Source: Pseudonocardia hierapolitana
GTDB lineage: Bacteria > Actinomycetota > Actinomycetes > Mycobacteriales > Pseudonocardiaceae
Assembly: GCF_007994075.1 (NCBI RefSeq)
Contig: NZ_VIWU01000001.1
Span: 248,001 to 312,000, forward strand
DNA length: 64,000 nucleotides
Direction of reading: 5' to 3'
The notes beneath the pieces were generated by a model, which worked only from the letters and a program-made list of their open reading frames with translations, did no database searches and had not been told where the DNA came from. Positions 10,868 through 18,318 of this stretch are shown in pieces (the first letter of the stretch is position 1; each line of letters begins with the position of its first letter). A program made the position numbers and the translations under genes.

Positions 10868-10991
10868 CGCCGGGTCTCCACCTCAGTGCTCGGACTTCTC
10901 TTCTCGGGTCGGCGTCGACGTTAGGGGGCGCCACCGACGATCTGCGTGGGCGGTGAGGATCTGTGGACAGCCGCACCGCGATGTGAATGGA

Positions 10992-11013
10992 ATCGTAGCG
11001 AACACCTGTTCGA
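10992..11013 (-). promoter_or_regulatory. recA SOS box (LexA site) with -10 element
   Basis: Read on the minus strand, TCGAACAGGTGTTCG is a near-perfect actinobacterial LexA site (TCGAAC-N4-GTTCGA) whose 14-bp core CGAACAGGTGTTCG is, from memory, the same as in mycobacterial recA promoters. TACGAT follows directly (10997-10992), so LexA would cover the -10 region. It lies 131 bp upstream of recA, and about 85 bp upstream of the divergent WYL gene, which could also be affected. Confidence 0.8.
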
Positions 11014-11096
11014 TCGACTACGGGACACGCCGGACGGTTACCATGCCGCGCCCGCCGGCGCGCTCCGTTGTCGGTGGCCCGCTCTACCGTCGGCGC

Positions 11097-11804
11097 GTGA
11101 ACCGCACCGATCGCCTGTACGCACTGGTCGAAGAGTTGCGGGCATGCGCTCCCCGCCGCCTCAGCGCCCGTGCGCTGGCAGCCCGGTTCGAGGTCAGCGC
11201 ACGCACCGTCGAGCGGGACATCTCGGCGCTCCAGCAGGCCGGCGTGCCGATCTACTCCGACGTGGGCCGCACCGGCGGCTACACCCTCGACAAGAGCCGC
11301 ACCCTGCCGCCGCTCAACTTCACCCCGACCGAGGCGGTCGCGGTCGCCATCACCCTCAGCCGCAGCGAGGGGTCGCCGTACGGCCGTTCCGCACGCACCG
11401 CCCTCCGGAAGATCCTCGCGGCGATGTCGGCCGTCGACGGTGCCGCGGCCCAGGAGCTGGCCGATCGCATCCGCTTCCTGTCGCCGACGGAGCCCGGCGA
11501 GCGCGCATCGGTGCCCGCGGTGCTGGAGGAGGCCGTGGCCACGCGGCGCGTCGTCCGGATCGGGTACGTCGACCGCTCCGGTGCGGTCACCGAACGCGTC
11601 GTGGAGCCGGTCTCGTTCACCGCGGGGAGCCGCTGCTGGTACTTCCTCGGCTGGTGCCGCCTGCGGGGAGAGGGCCGGGTGTTCCGCACCGACCGGATCC
11701 GCCACGCCGTCCTGCTCGACGAGCCCGCCCCGCACCGCAGCTTCGAGGAGCTGAAGTGCGACGTACCGGACGACGTGGTCATCCGCGCGCTGAACCTGGT
11801 CTGA
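11097..11804 (+). CDS. WYL-domain transcriptional regulator (YafY-like)
   Basis: 235 residues. N-terminal winged HTH (about 1-60: LSARALAARFEVSARTVERDISALQQ, then GVPIYSDVGRTGGYTL) and a C-terminal WYL ligand domain (about 135-225; VRIGYVDRSG, VEPVSF, RCWYFLGWCRLR, FRTDRI). WYL proteins bind nucleic-acid or small ligands and often act next to enzymes they control. GTG start at 11097. It lies 44 bp before a VOC-family gene, which is the probable target or partner. Divergent from recA with the SOS box in between. Confidence 0.9.
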   Translation: MNRTDRLYALVEELRACAPRRLSARALAARFEVSARTVERDISALQQAGVPIYSDVGRTGGYTLDKSRTLPPLNFTPTEAVAVAITLSRSEGSPYGRSARTALRKILAAMSAVDGAAAQELADRIRFLSPTEPGERASVPAVLEEAVATRRVVRIGYVDRSGAVTERVVEPVSFTAGSRCWYFLGWCRLRGEGRVFRTDRIRHAVLLDEPAPHRSFEELKCDVPDDVVIRALNLV

Positions 11805-11848
11805 AACACCGACAGGGGGTTGTCGCCGGGCAGGTCGATGGTGGCGCC

Positions 11849-12235
11849 ATGACCGACAACACCACCGCCCCCGCACCCAACACCGTCGCCTGGTTCCAGA
11901 TCGGGACGGACGAGCCCGCGGCCGCCCAGGAGTTCTACGGCGGCCTGTTCGGCTGGAACGTCGTCCCGGACCCGAGCTCGGGGCCGGGCTACGACCTCGT
12001 CAGCTACGCCGGCGGCGGGCAGCCGGCGGGCGGCATCGCTCACACCGACGGCGGCGCGGCGAACCACGCCACCTTCTTCGTGCTCGTCGAGGACGTGGCG
12101 GCCGTGTGCGCCGACGCCGAGCAGCTCGGCGGCAAGGTCCTCGTGCCGCCCGTCACCACACCGAACGGGCTGGCATTCGCCCACCTGCTCGACCGGTCCG
12201 GCAACCGGTTCGGCGTCTTCAGCCCGCCCGCCTGA
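11849..12235 (+). CDS. VOC-family (glyoxalase/bleomycin-resistance fold) protein
   Basis: 128 residues made of one paired beta-alpha-beta-beta-beta unit: VAWFQIGTDEPAAAQEFYGGLFGW at the N-terminus and the second half FVLVEDVAAVCADAEQLGGKVLVPP ending AHLLDRSGNRFGVFSPP. The EFYGGLFGW motif is typical of the PhnB/YdeM-like antibiotic-resistance-type proteins. Substrate unknown. Probably co-transcribed with the WYL regulator; followed immediately by a strong hairpin. Confidence 0.88.
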   Translation: MTDNTTAPAPNTVAWFQIGTDEPAAAQEFYGGLFGWNVVPDPSSGPGYDLVSYAGGGQPAGGIAHTDGGAANHATFFVLVEDVAAVCADAEQLGGKVLVPPVTTPNGLAFAHLLDRSGNRFGVFSPPA

Positions 12236-12240
12236 CGAGA

Positions 12241-12274
12241 ACGCGAGGGCCCGAGGTGCCTCCGGCCCTCGCGT
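12241..12274. terminator. Bidirectional hairpin terminator
   Basis: ACGCGAGGGCC at 12241-12251 pairs perfectly with GGCCCTCGCGT at 12264-12274; inside the loop GAGG (12253-12256) pairs with CCTC (12259-12262), so nearly all 34 nt are paired with one C-C mismatch. It lies between the convergent VOC gene (+) and DUF3046 gene (-). Confidence 0.8.
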
Positions 12275-12276
12275 CG

Positions 12277-12471
12277 TCAGCGACGCGCGAGCGGCACGTC
12301 GTAGGCGTCGCAGACGGCTTTCCACACCTCGCGCGGCTCGAGCCCGGCCTCGAGGGCCTCCTCCACCGTGCGCCCGCCGAGCTCGGAGAACACGTGGTCG
12401 CGGGAGACGGCTGCGGCGCGGGCGACGCCGAACTCGGTCTCCATCAGCTCCCGGAAGTAGGTCAATCGCAC
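12277..12471 (-). CDS. DUF3046 small protein
   Basis: 64 residues. The sequence RLTYFRELMETEFG...RDHVFSELGGRTVEEAL...EPREVWKAVCDAYDVP matches the DUF3046 family, a small helical protein confined to actinobacteria and usually encoded next to recA; its function is not established. GTG start at 12471 chosen because the family begins MRLT. Here the WYL and VOC genes separate it from recA. Divergent from the CoA-transferase gene with only 28 bp between starts. Confidence 0.88.
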   Translation of the reverse strand: MRLTYFRELMETEFGVARAAAVSRDHVFSELGGRTVEEALEAGLEPREVWKAVCDAYDVPLARR

Positions 12472-12499
12472 GCGACCACGGTAGTGGCAGGCTCCCGGT

Positions 12500-13801
12500 G
12501 TGCCGGACCTGCTGTCTGCCGTGTGGACGTCGCTCGGAGGTGCCGCCGACGAGCTCACCCGGCTCCGGATCACCGGGCCGCCCGCCGTGCTGCGCTCGAC
12601 CTTCCCCGTCACCGCCGTGGGTGCCGCCGCGGTCGGTGCGAGCCTGCTGGCGGCGACGCGTGGCGTGCCGGTGGCCGTCGACACCCGTGCGCTCGGCGTG
12701 GCCCTGCGCAGCGAGCGCCACCTCCGGCTCGACGGCCGGACGGTCGGCAGCCCGTTCGACCCCCTGTCGGCCTTCCACCGCACGTCGGACGGCTGGCTGC
12801 GGCTGCACGCCAACTACCCGTGGCACCGGGCCGCTGCCCTGCGCGTCCTGGACTGCACGGAGGACGACGTCCCGGCCGCGATCGCGGATCGCGGTGCGCT
12901 CGAACTGGAGTCGGCGCTGCACGCCGCGGGCGGCGTCGGCGCCGCGGTGCGCACCGAGGAGGTGTGGCGCGCGACCGCAGGCCCGCCGCCCCCGCTCGTC
13001 GAGCGGCGCGTGCTGGGCGACGCCCCGCCGCGCCCGGCCCGCAGGCCGCGCGTGCTCGACCTCACCCGGGTGATCGCCGGGCCCGTCGCGACGCGCACGC
13101 TGGCCGCCCACGGCGCCGACGTCCTGCGCCTCGACGCATCCGACCGGCCCGAGATCCCGCTGCAGGCCTACGACACGCTGCCCGGCAAGCGCAGTGCCCT
13201 GCTGGACCTCGCGACGCACGGTCGGGTGCTCGAGGAACTGCTGGCCGGCGCCGACGTCGTGGTCAGCGGCTACCGACCCGGCGCGCTCGACCGGTTCGGC
13301 CTCGCCCCCGCCGAGCTGGCGCGGCGACACCCGGGCCTGGTGGTCGTCACGCTGTCGGCGTGGGGTCACGAGGGGCCGTGGGCGCACCGGCGAGGCTTCG
13401 ACAGCATCGTGCAGGCCGCGTGCGGGATCGCCCACGCCGAGGGCACCGGCGGCGTTCCCGGCGCCCTGCCCGCCCAGCTGCTCGACCACGCCACGGGCTA
13501 CCTGGCGGCGGCGGGCGCCCTCCTCGCGCTCGGCGAGCAGCGCCGCGGCGGCGGGACCCACCACGTCCGGCTCGCACTGGCCGGAACCGCGGCGTGGCTG
13601 CAGTCCCTCCCACGCGAGACGCCCGAGGCCATCCCCGACATCGACCCGGCGCCACACCTGGTCGACCTCGCCGCCCCGGCCGGACGGCTCACCCTCGCCG
13701 CCCCGCCGGGCGCGGTGGCCGGGACGCCGCTCACCTGGCCCGCCCCGGCCCCGTCCTACGGGACGGCCGCGGCCCGCTGGTTCGGCACCGCCGACAGATG
13801 A
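12500..13801 (+). CDS. Family III CoA-transferase (CaiB/BaiF), domain-permuted
   Basis: 433 residues. CaiB/BaiF enzymes move CoA between carboxylic acids. The Rossmann-like catalytic lobe normally opens the protein, but here its signature RVLDLTRVIAGP begins at about residue 184, followed by LPGKRSALLDL, DVVVSGYRPGALDRFGL and LSAWGHEGPWAHRRGFDSIVQ. The first 180 residues (VAVDTRALGVALRSER, HRTSDGWLRLHANYPWH) resemble the region that usually follows the catalytic lobe. GTG start at 12500. Substrate unknown, no obvious partner gene. Confidence 0.82.
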   Translation: MPDLLSAVWTSLGGAADELTRLRITGPPAVLRSTFPVTAVGAAAVGASLLAATRGVPVAVDTRALGVALRSERHLRLDGRTVGSPFDPLSAFHRTSDGWLRLHANYPWHRAAALRVLDCTEDDVPAAIADRGALELESALHAAGGVGAAVRTEEVWRATAGPPPPLVERRVLGDAPPRPARRPRVLDLTRVIAGPVATRTLAAHGADVLRLDASDRPEIPLQAYDTLPGKRSALLDLATHGRVLEELLAGADVVVSGYRPGALDRFGLAPAELARRHPGLVVVTLSAWGHEGPWAHRRGFDSIVQAACGIAHAEGTGGVPGALPAQLLDHATGYLAAAGALLALGEQRRGGGTHHVRLALAGTAAWLQSLPRETPEAIPDIDPAPHLVDLAAPAGRLTLAAPPGAVAGTPLTWPAPAPSYGTAAARWFGTADR

Positions 13802-13896
13802 TCATCAGTTGGGTGCGTTCCTGGCCGCATTCGGCCGACGAGGCACCGAACCCCCGATGGCCGCCCCGCCCCGATGATCACCGGCCTGGTGCATCC

Positions 13897-13914
13897 GCGG
13901 CCGCATGCGGCCGC
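13897..13914. repeat. 18-bp perfect palindrome
   Basis: GCGGCCGCATGCGGCCGC is fully self-complementary and sits in the gap between the CoA-transferase and the small membrane ORF. The same gap carries the octamer GATGATCA at 13797, 13873 and 13929. No function is known to me. Confidence 0.6.
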
Positions 13915-13991
13915 CCGTGCACCCGTCCGATGATCAACCGGTCCCGGCCGATGGCCACGAGCTCGGATGGGCCGGTAGCGTCGTGTCCGTG

Positions 13992-14117
13992 ATGTCCGTT
14001 CTCGCCCAGGACCCCACCGGCCTCTCCTCGCCGGTCGGGCGGCTGGTGATCCTGTTCGGGCTGCTGGCGTCGCTGGTCGTCCTCCTGCGCTGGTGGTGGT
14101 ACAACCGCCGCCGCTGA
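13992..14117 (+). CDS. Possible 41-residue single-pass membrane peptide
   Basis: Reads MSVLAQDPTGLSSP, then a hydrophobic helix (VGRLVILFGLLASLVVLL) and an Arg/Trp-rich end (RWWWYNRRR). The hydrophobic-then-basic layout is that of a small inner-membrane protein with cytoplasmic C-terminus. In-frame GTG (13983) is an alternative start. No homologue recognised; no clear ribosome site. It ends 26 bp from the convergent DUF6807 gene. Confidence 0.45.
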   Translation: MSVLAQDPTGLSSPVGRLVILFGLLASLVVLLRWWWYNRRR

Positions 14118-14143
14118 CCGCAGGGGATCACCAGCGGGTGGAC

Positions 14144-15049
14144 TCAGGGAGCGTGCTCCGCGGCGAACGCCTCGATCTCCGCGCGCGTCCAGATCCGGTC
14201 GGCGATGACGAACCGGTGCGCGAGGCTGATCGACTCGCCGGGCGGGAGGACGATCTCCTCGTGGAACGCGGGCGAGGGGTTGAGCGCCGGGAACGGGTCG
14301 TTGCGCACGAACCACGTGATGCGGCCCCGGCTCGTCGTGCCCGCGAAGAGCAGGAGCGTCGCGCCGCCGTCGACCTCGTCGTGCTGACCCGTGTAGGCCA
14401 GCCACGGCGACTTGGTGGTGCCCATCGTCTCCGGGCCGCCTCCCCCGTCGGCCGCGATGACCTCGCCGCCGGTGAAGCCGCGCGGGCCACGCCAGAACCA
14501 GCCCGTGTAGCCGGCGTTGTGGCGGCCTGCCGTCGTGGGGCTGCCGAGCACGAGCGCCTCGTCCCGGGTGGTGGTGAGCTCGGTGGCGACGTCGAGCACC
14601 CACGTGCCCTGCGCCGGGTCGACGCCGTGGAAACGCAGGGAGCGGCGCTCGGAGGCCCACTCCTCGCCGGTGGAGGCCACCCAGGTGAGCTCCTCGGAGA
14701 GGGTCAGCTCGGCCCCGGTCAGCTCGATGAGGCCGAACGCGTCGTGCCGCATCGACCCGACGTTGTCCTTCGGCGTGTAGCCCGTGGGGTGGACGTAGGT
14801 GTTCCCGCCCCAGAAGTTCTGCCCGGACACGTGGGACCACGTCATCTGCAGGCCCTTGTGCCAGCGGTGGTCGTTCGGCCGGTACGCGGACACGAGCCCG
14901 CCGGTGAGCGTCCGCATCGGGTGCAGGTACGGCTTGGGCGCCTCGAAGGCGGCGATGTCCTCGCCGTAGACGTAACGGGCGATCTCGACCTCGCCCGCGG
15001 CGACCCCGATCGCCGTGCCGTGCTCGTGGGTGACGGTGAGCGGGGTCAT
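14144..15049 (-). CDS. DUF6807 (PmoA-like) family protein
   Basis: 301 residues, no signal peptide. Motifs PYLHPMRTLTGGLVSAYRPNDHRWHKGLQMTW, GYTGWFWRGPRGF and NDPFPALNPSPAFHEEIVLPPGE identify the DUF6807 family, misnamed methane oxygenase PmoA in some databases. Homologues are regularly encoded beside Gfo/Idh/MocA oxidoreductases in carbohydrate operons. That is the case here: its ATG overlaps the stop of the upstream oxidoreductase gene (ATGA). Probably a sugar-modifying or sugar-binding beta-sandwich protein; activity unproven. Confidence 0.82.
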   Translation of the reverse strand: MTPLTVTHEHGTAIGVAAGEVEIARYVYGEDIAAFEAPKPYLHPMRTLTGGLVSAYRPNDHRWHKGLQMTWSHVSGQNFWGGNTYVHPTGYTPKDNVGSMRHDAFGLIELTGAELTLSEELTWVASTGEEWASERRSLRFHGVDPAQGTWVLDVATELTTTRDEALVLGSPTTAGRHNAGYTGWFWRGPRGFTGGEVIAADGGGGPETMGTTKSPWLAYTGQHDEVDGGATLLLFAGTTSRGRITWFVRNDPFPALNPSPAFHEEIVLPPGESISLAHRFVIADRIWTRAEIEAFAAEHAP

Positions 15050-16143
15050 CGGGCGGCCTCCGCGCGCTCGGGGCGGTAGAGACCGCCACCGTCGAGCCGG
15101 TAGTAGAACGGGTTGCGCGGCTCGAGCTCGTTACGGAAGACGGGCCTGCCGGTGATCGCCGACTCGTAGAGGCCGGTGATCAGCTCCATGCTGCGCCTCC
15201 CGTCGGCGCCGCTGGCGGGGGGACGCTCGCCGCGGTCCATCGCGTCCAGGAACGCCGTGAGCTGGACGCTGTGGGAGCTCGCGAGGTCGGTGGTGGGGAG
15301 CCAGCCCGCCGGGTCGACGCCGTCGCGGGCCGTCCACGTCCAGTGGGAGTTGTCGTACCCGTACAGGTGCGAGACCTCGACGGTGGCGCCGGTGAAGTCG
15401 AACCGCAGGTAGCTCTCCTGCCGCGGCGACAGCACGCTGTTGACGACCGACACGAGCGCCCCCGACTCGAACGCCACCGCCGCGATGGAGACGTCCTCGG
15501 TGGCGACGTCGCGGTCGAGCGTGCCCATCATCGCGCGGATCTCGCGCCAGTCGCCGAGCAGCGACAGGAGGAGATCCATCTGGTGGATGCCGTGCCCCAT
15601 CGCCGGGCCGCCACCCTCGGTCTCCCACTTCCCCCGCCACGGCACCGCGTAGTAGGCGTGGTCGCGGTACCAGAGCGTGTGGCAGACGCCGACGAGCGGC
15701 CGCCCCAGCGTGCCGTCGGCGATCTGCCGGCGCAGGGTCTGCGCGGCCGAGCCGAACCGGTGCTGGAACACGTAGCCGACGTACGGGCCGCCGCGGCGCT
15801 CGTGGCCGGCCAGCTCGTCGTACTCGGCCAGCGACAGCACCGGCGGCTTCTCGCACCACACCCATGCCCCGGCGTCGAGGCTCGCCCGGACCCCGTCGTG
15901 GTGGGCGGCAGGCGGGGTGCAGACGACCACGAGGTCCGGCCGAGTCGCCTCGAGGGCGGCCGTCAGGTCGGTGGCGTGGTGTGCGATGTCCCACTCGGCC
16001 GCGAACGCCGCGGCGCGGTCCCCGTCGGCGTCGACGACCGCGACCACCTCGGCCCGGTCGGGGTGGTCGCGCAGTGCCGGCATGTGCCGGCCCGCGGCGA
16101 TCCCGCCTGCCCCGACGATCGCGACCCGGTACCTCGTGCTCAT
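15046..16143 (-). CDS. Gfo/Idh/MocA-family oxidoreductase
   Basis: 365 residues. N-terminal NAD(P)-binding Rossmann fold (RVAIVGAGGIAAGRHMPAL) with the catalytic E-K-P motif (WVWCEKPPVLSLAEYDEL), and a C-terminal substrate domain with GGGPAMGHGIHQMDLLLSLLGD supplying the typical histidine. Members oxidise or epimerise sugars, inositols and their acids. ATG at 16143 preferred over the one at 16176 because GAGGGAG lies 5 nt upstream. First gene of a two-gene operon with DUF6807; a LacI-type operator candidate is about 65 bp upstream. Confidence 0.92.
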   Translation of the reverse strand: MSTRYRVAIVGAGGIAAGRHMPALRDHPDRAEVVAVVDADGDRAAAFAAEWDIAHHATDLTAALEATRPDLVVVCTPPAAHHDGVRASLDAGAWVWCEKPPVLSLAEYDELAGHERRGGPYVGYVFQHRFGSAAQTLRRQIADGTLGRPLVGVCHTLWYRDHAYYAVPWRGKWETEGGGPAMGHGIHQMDLLLSLLGDWREIRAMMGTLDRDVATEDVSIAAVAFESGALVSVVNSVLSPRQESYLRFDFTGATVEVSHLYGYDNSHWTWTARDGVDPAGWLPTTDLASSHSVQLTAFLDAMDRGERPPASGADGRRSMELITGLYESAITGRPVFRNELEPRNPFYYRLDGGGLYRPERAEAAR

Positions 16144-16204
16144 GCGACTCCCTCGGCTGCCCACCTGCGAGCGCACGCAGCCTCGCCGTCGCGGGAGCGA
16201 ACTG

Positions 16205-17443
16205 TCAAGAAAGCGCTTGCCGGGCCGTGCGCCGCCCGGCCGAGCTGGCGGCCACCAGGTAGGGGACGGCGATCACGGCGGCCGCCACCCCGAGCGCCGC
16301 GTACGACACGCCGGCGACCACGACCCCGGCCGCGATGCCCCCGACGGCGCCGCTGACGTTCATCGCGACGTCGGACAGGCCCTGCACGCCGGCGCGCACC
16401 CGGATCGGCACGGACTCGCTGAGCAGCGCCGACCCGGCGACGAGGCCGCCCGACCAGCCGAGCCCGAGCAGCACGAGCCCCGCGGTGAGCAGCCACGTGT
16501 CGGCCGGTCCGGCCAGCGCGCTCAGCACGCCTGCCCCGAGCAGCAGCGCGGCGGCCAGCGCGAGCACCGGGGGGCGGCCCACGCGGTCGGCGAGCCAGCC
16601 GAAGAGCGGGCTCAGCGCGTACATGCCTGCGACGTGCAGGCTGATCACCAGTCCGACGACCGCGAGCGTCGCGCCGCCGTGGTCCATGTGCACCGGTGTC
16701 ATCGACATCAGCCCGACCATGATCAGGTGACCCACGACGATCCCGCCGAGCCCGAGCAGCGCGCCGGGTGAGGCCAGGAGCGCGGCCCGCACCTCGGCCG
16801 CGCGCGGTGGCGGGCCGGTGTCCGGCGTCGCAGCACCGCGGGCGAGCAGCAGCGGGTCCGGCCGCAGGCCCACCCACGTGCCGAACGCGGCGAGCGTGAA
16901 GGCGCAGGCGCACAGCAGGAACGGGCCGGTAGCCGGTTCGAGCCCGATCGCACCGGCCACCCCCTGGACCGGACCGGCGAGGTTGGGGCCTGCCACCGCT
17001 CCCACCGTGGTGGCCCAGACGACCATGGCGAGAGCGCGGGCCCTGCCTTCGGGGGCTGCGAGGTCCGTGGCGGCGAAGCGGGCGGCCAGCCCGGCCGCCG
17101 TGGCCGACCCGACGAGCACGAGCGCGACGAGCAGGGCGGGCGCGCTGCCCACCGACACGGCGACCACCGCCGCCGTCCCGCCGAGCGCCGCCACGGCGTA
17201 CCCGGCGCTCAGCGCGGGCCGCCGTCCCGAGCGCGTCGCCACCCGCGAGACGACGAACGACGCCGCGGCGGCGCCGAGCACGATGCCGGTCTGCGCCAGC
17301 CCGCCCACCGCCTCCGACCCGGAGAGCCGGCTGGCGACGAGCGAGCTGACGGCGATCGTGGTGGCCACCCCGACCCCGCCGAGCACCTGTGCCGCGGCGA
17401 GCACGACGAGGATCCGGCGCTGGAGGGCGATCTGGGCGGGCAC
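16205..17443 (-). CDS. MFS transporter
   Basis: 412 residues, about 12 transmembrane helices in two halves, with the cytoplasmic signature VATRSGRRPAL after helix 2 and a second copy WLADRVGRPPVLAL after helix 8, characteristic of the major facilitator superfamily drug/sugar exporters. Start at GTG 17443 is uncertain because the AGGGA stretch is too close to the codon. It lies 48 bp downstream of the SDR gene on the same strand. Substrate not predictable. Confidence 0.85.
   Translation of the reverse strand: MPAQIALQRRILVVLAAAQVLGGVGVATTIAVSSLVASRLSGSEAVGGLAQTGIVLGAAAASFVVSRVATRSGRRPALSAGYAVAALGGTAAVVAVSVGSAPALLVALVLVGSATAAGLAARFAATDLAAPEGRARALAMVVWATTVGAVAGPNLAGPVQGVAGAIGLEPATGPFLLCACAFTLAAFGTWVGLRPDPLLLARGAATPDTGPPPRAAEVRAALLASPGALLGLGGIVVGHLIMVGLMSMTPVHMDHGGATLAVVGLVISLHVAGMYALSPLFGWLADRVGRPPVLALAAALLLGAGVLSALAGPADTWLLTAGLVLLGLGWSGGLVAGSALLSESVPIRVRAGVQGLSDVAMNVSGAVGGIAAGVVVAGVSYAALGVAAAVIAVPYLVAASSAGRRTARQALS
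16209..16220. promoter_or_regulatory. LacI-family operator candidate
   Basis: GAAAGCGCTTGC contains the 8-bp palindrome AAGCGCTT, the hallmark centre of LacI/CcpA-type operators. It lies inside the last codons of the MFS gene and about 65 bp upstream of the Gfo/Idh/MocA start, so it could control that sugar-type operon. No LacI gene is visible in the window. Confidence 0.4.
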
Positions 17444-17491
17444 TCCCTGATCCTGGTGGGCGGACGCCTGCTACGCCAGGCGGTTCTCGAT

Positions 17492-18298
17492 CTAGACGGC
17501 CTTGTGGAAGCCGCCGTCGACGAGGACGTCCGCTCCGGTCGTGCTGGCCGAGCGGGGCGAGGCGAGCAACGCGATCATGTCGGCGATCTCCTGCGGGTCG
17601 AGCAGCCGCCCCGTCCGCACGGCCATCGCCTCCGGCGCCACCTGTTCCAGCACCGCGTCGCGGTCGGCACCGAACGCGGCGGCGAGGACGTCCGCGGCGC
17701 CGCCCTCGTCCGTCCACCACGGCGTGCGCACCGGTCCCGGCGAGACGCTGTTCACCCGCACGCCCTGGGGCGCGAACTCCTCGGACAGCGCCTTCGTGAG
17801 GGTGGTGAGCGCCGCCTTCGCCGCGGCGTAGTCGGCGTTCATCGCGCCGGGCTGGCGCGCCACGGCGGACGACACGTTGACGATCGACCCACCACCGCGC
17901 CCCACCATCACCGGGATCGCGGCCCGGATCGCACGCACGGCCGAGAGCAGGTTGAACTCGAACATGTCCCGCCAGTCGGCGTCGGTGAGCGGGAGGAAGG
18001 AGAAGCGGGGCAGGGTCGCGCCGGGCGGCGGCCCGCCCGCGTTGTTGACGAGGACGTCCAGGCCGCCGAAGATCTCCACGGCGTGCGCGACGACGGCGGC
18101 CGGCGCGTCCGGATCCGTGAGGTCGGCGGGGAAGTGCACGAGGCCGGGGCCCGCGAGCGCGTCGAGCTCCGGGCTGCTCTTCCGCGAGGCCGCGACGACG
18201 TGGGCACCCTCGGCGCGCAGGGTGCGCGCCGTCGCGAGGCCGATGCCCTTGCTGCCGCCGGTGACGACGGCGACCTTTCCGGTGAAATCCAGTTCCAT
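17492..18298 (-). CDS. Short-chain dehydrogenase/reductase
   Basis: 268 residues, classical SDR. Cofactor motif TGGSKGIG near residue 14, NNAG (VLVNNAGG), catalytic Ser in VNVSSAVA, YxxxK as YAAAK, and the C-terminal TTGADVLVDGGFHKAV typical of the 3-oxoacyl-ACP-reductase-like group. Soluble NAD(P)H oxidoreductase of unknown substrate. ATG at 18298; 20 bp separate it from the stop of the upstream membrane gene, whose 3' end carries a strong hairpin, so it may have its own promoter or be partly attenuated. Confidence 0.92.
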   Translation of the reverse strand: MELDFTGKVAVVTGGSKGIGLATARTLRAEGAHVVAASRKSSPELDALAGPGLVHFPADLTDPDAPAAVVAHAVEIFGGLDVLVNNAGGPPPGATLPRFSFLPLTDADWRDMFEFNLLSAVRAIRAAIPVMVGRGGGSIVNVSSAVARQPGAMNADYAAAKAALTTLTKALSEEFAPQGVRVNSVSPGPVRTPWWTDEGGAADVLAAAFGADRDAVLEQVAPEAMAVRTGRLLDPQEIADMIALLASPRSASTTGADVLVDGGFHKAV

Positions 18299-18318
18299 GC
18301 CGACGAGCCTGGTGCCGG

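Noticed and set aside
11279..13657. 792-codon minus-strand frame across the WYL, VOC and CoA-transferase genes
   Set aside because: It spans several real genes on the plus strand, contains no recognisable domain, and only its last part coincides with the real DUF3046 region in a different frame.
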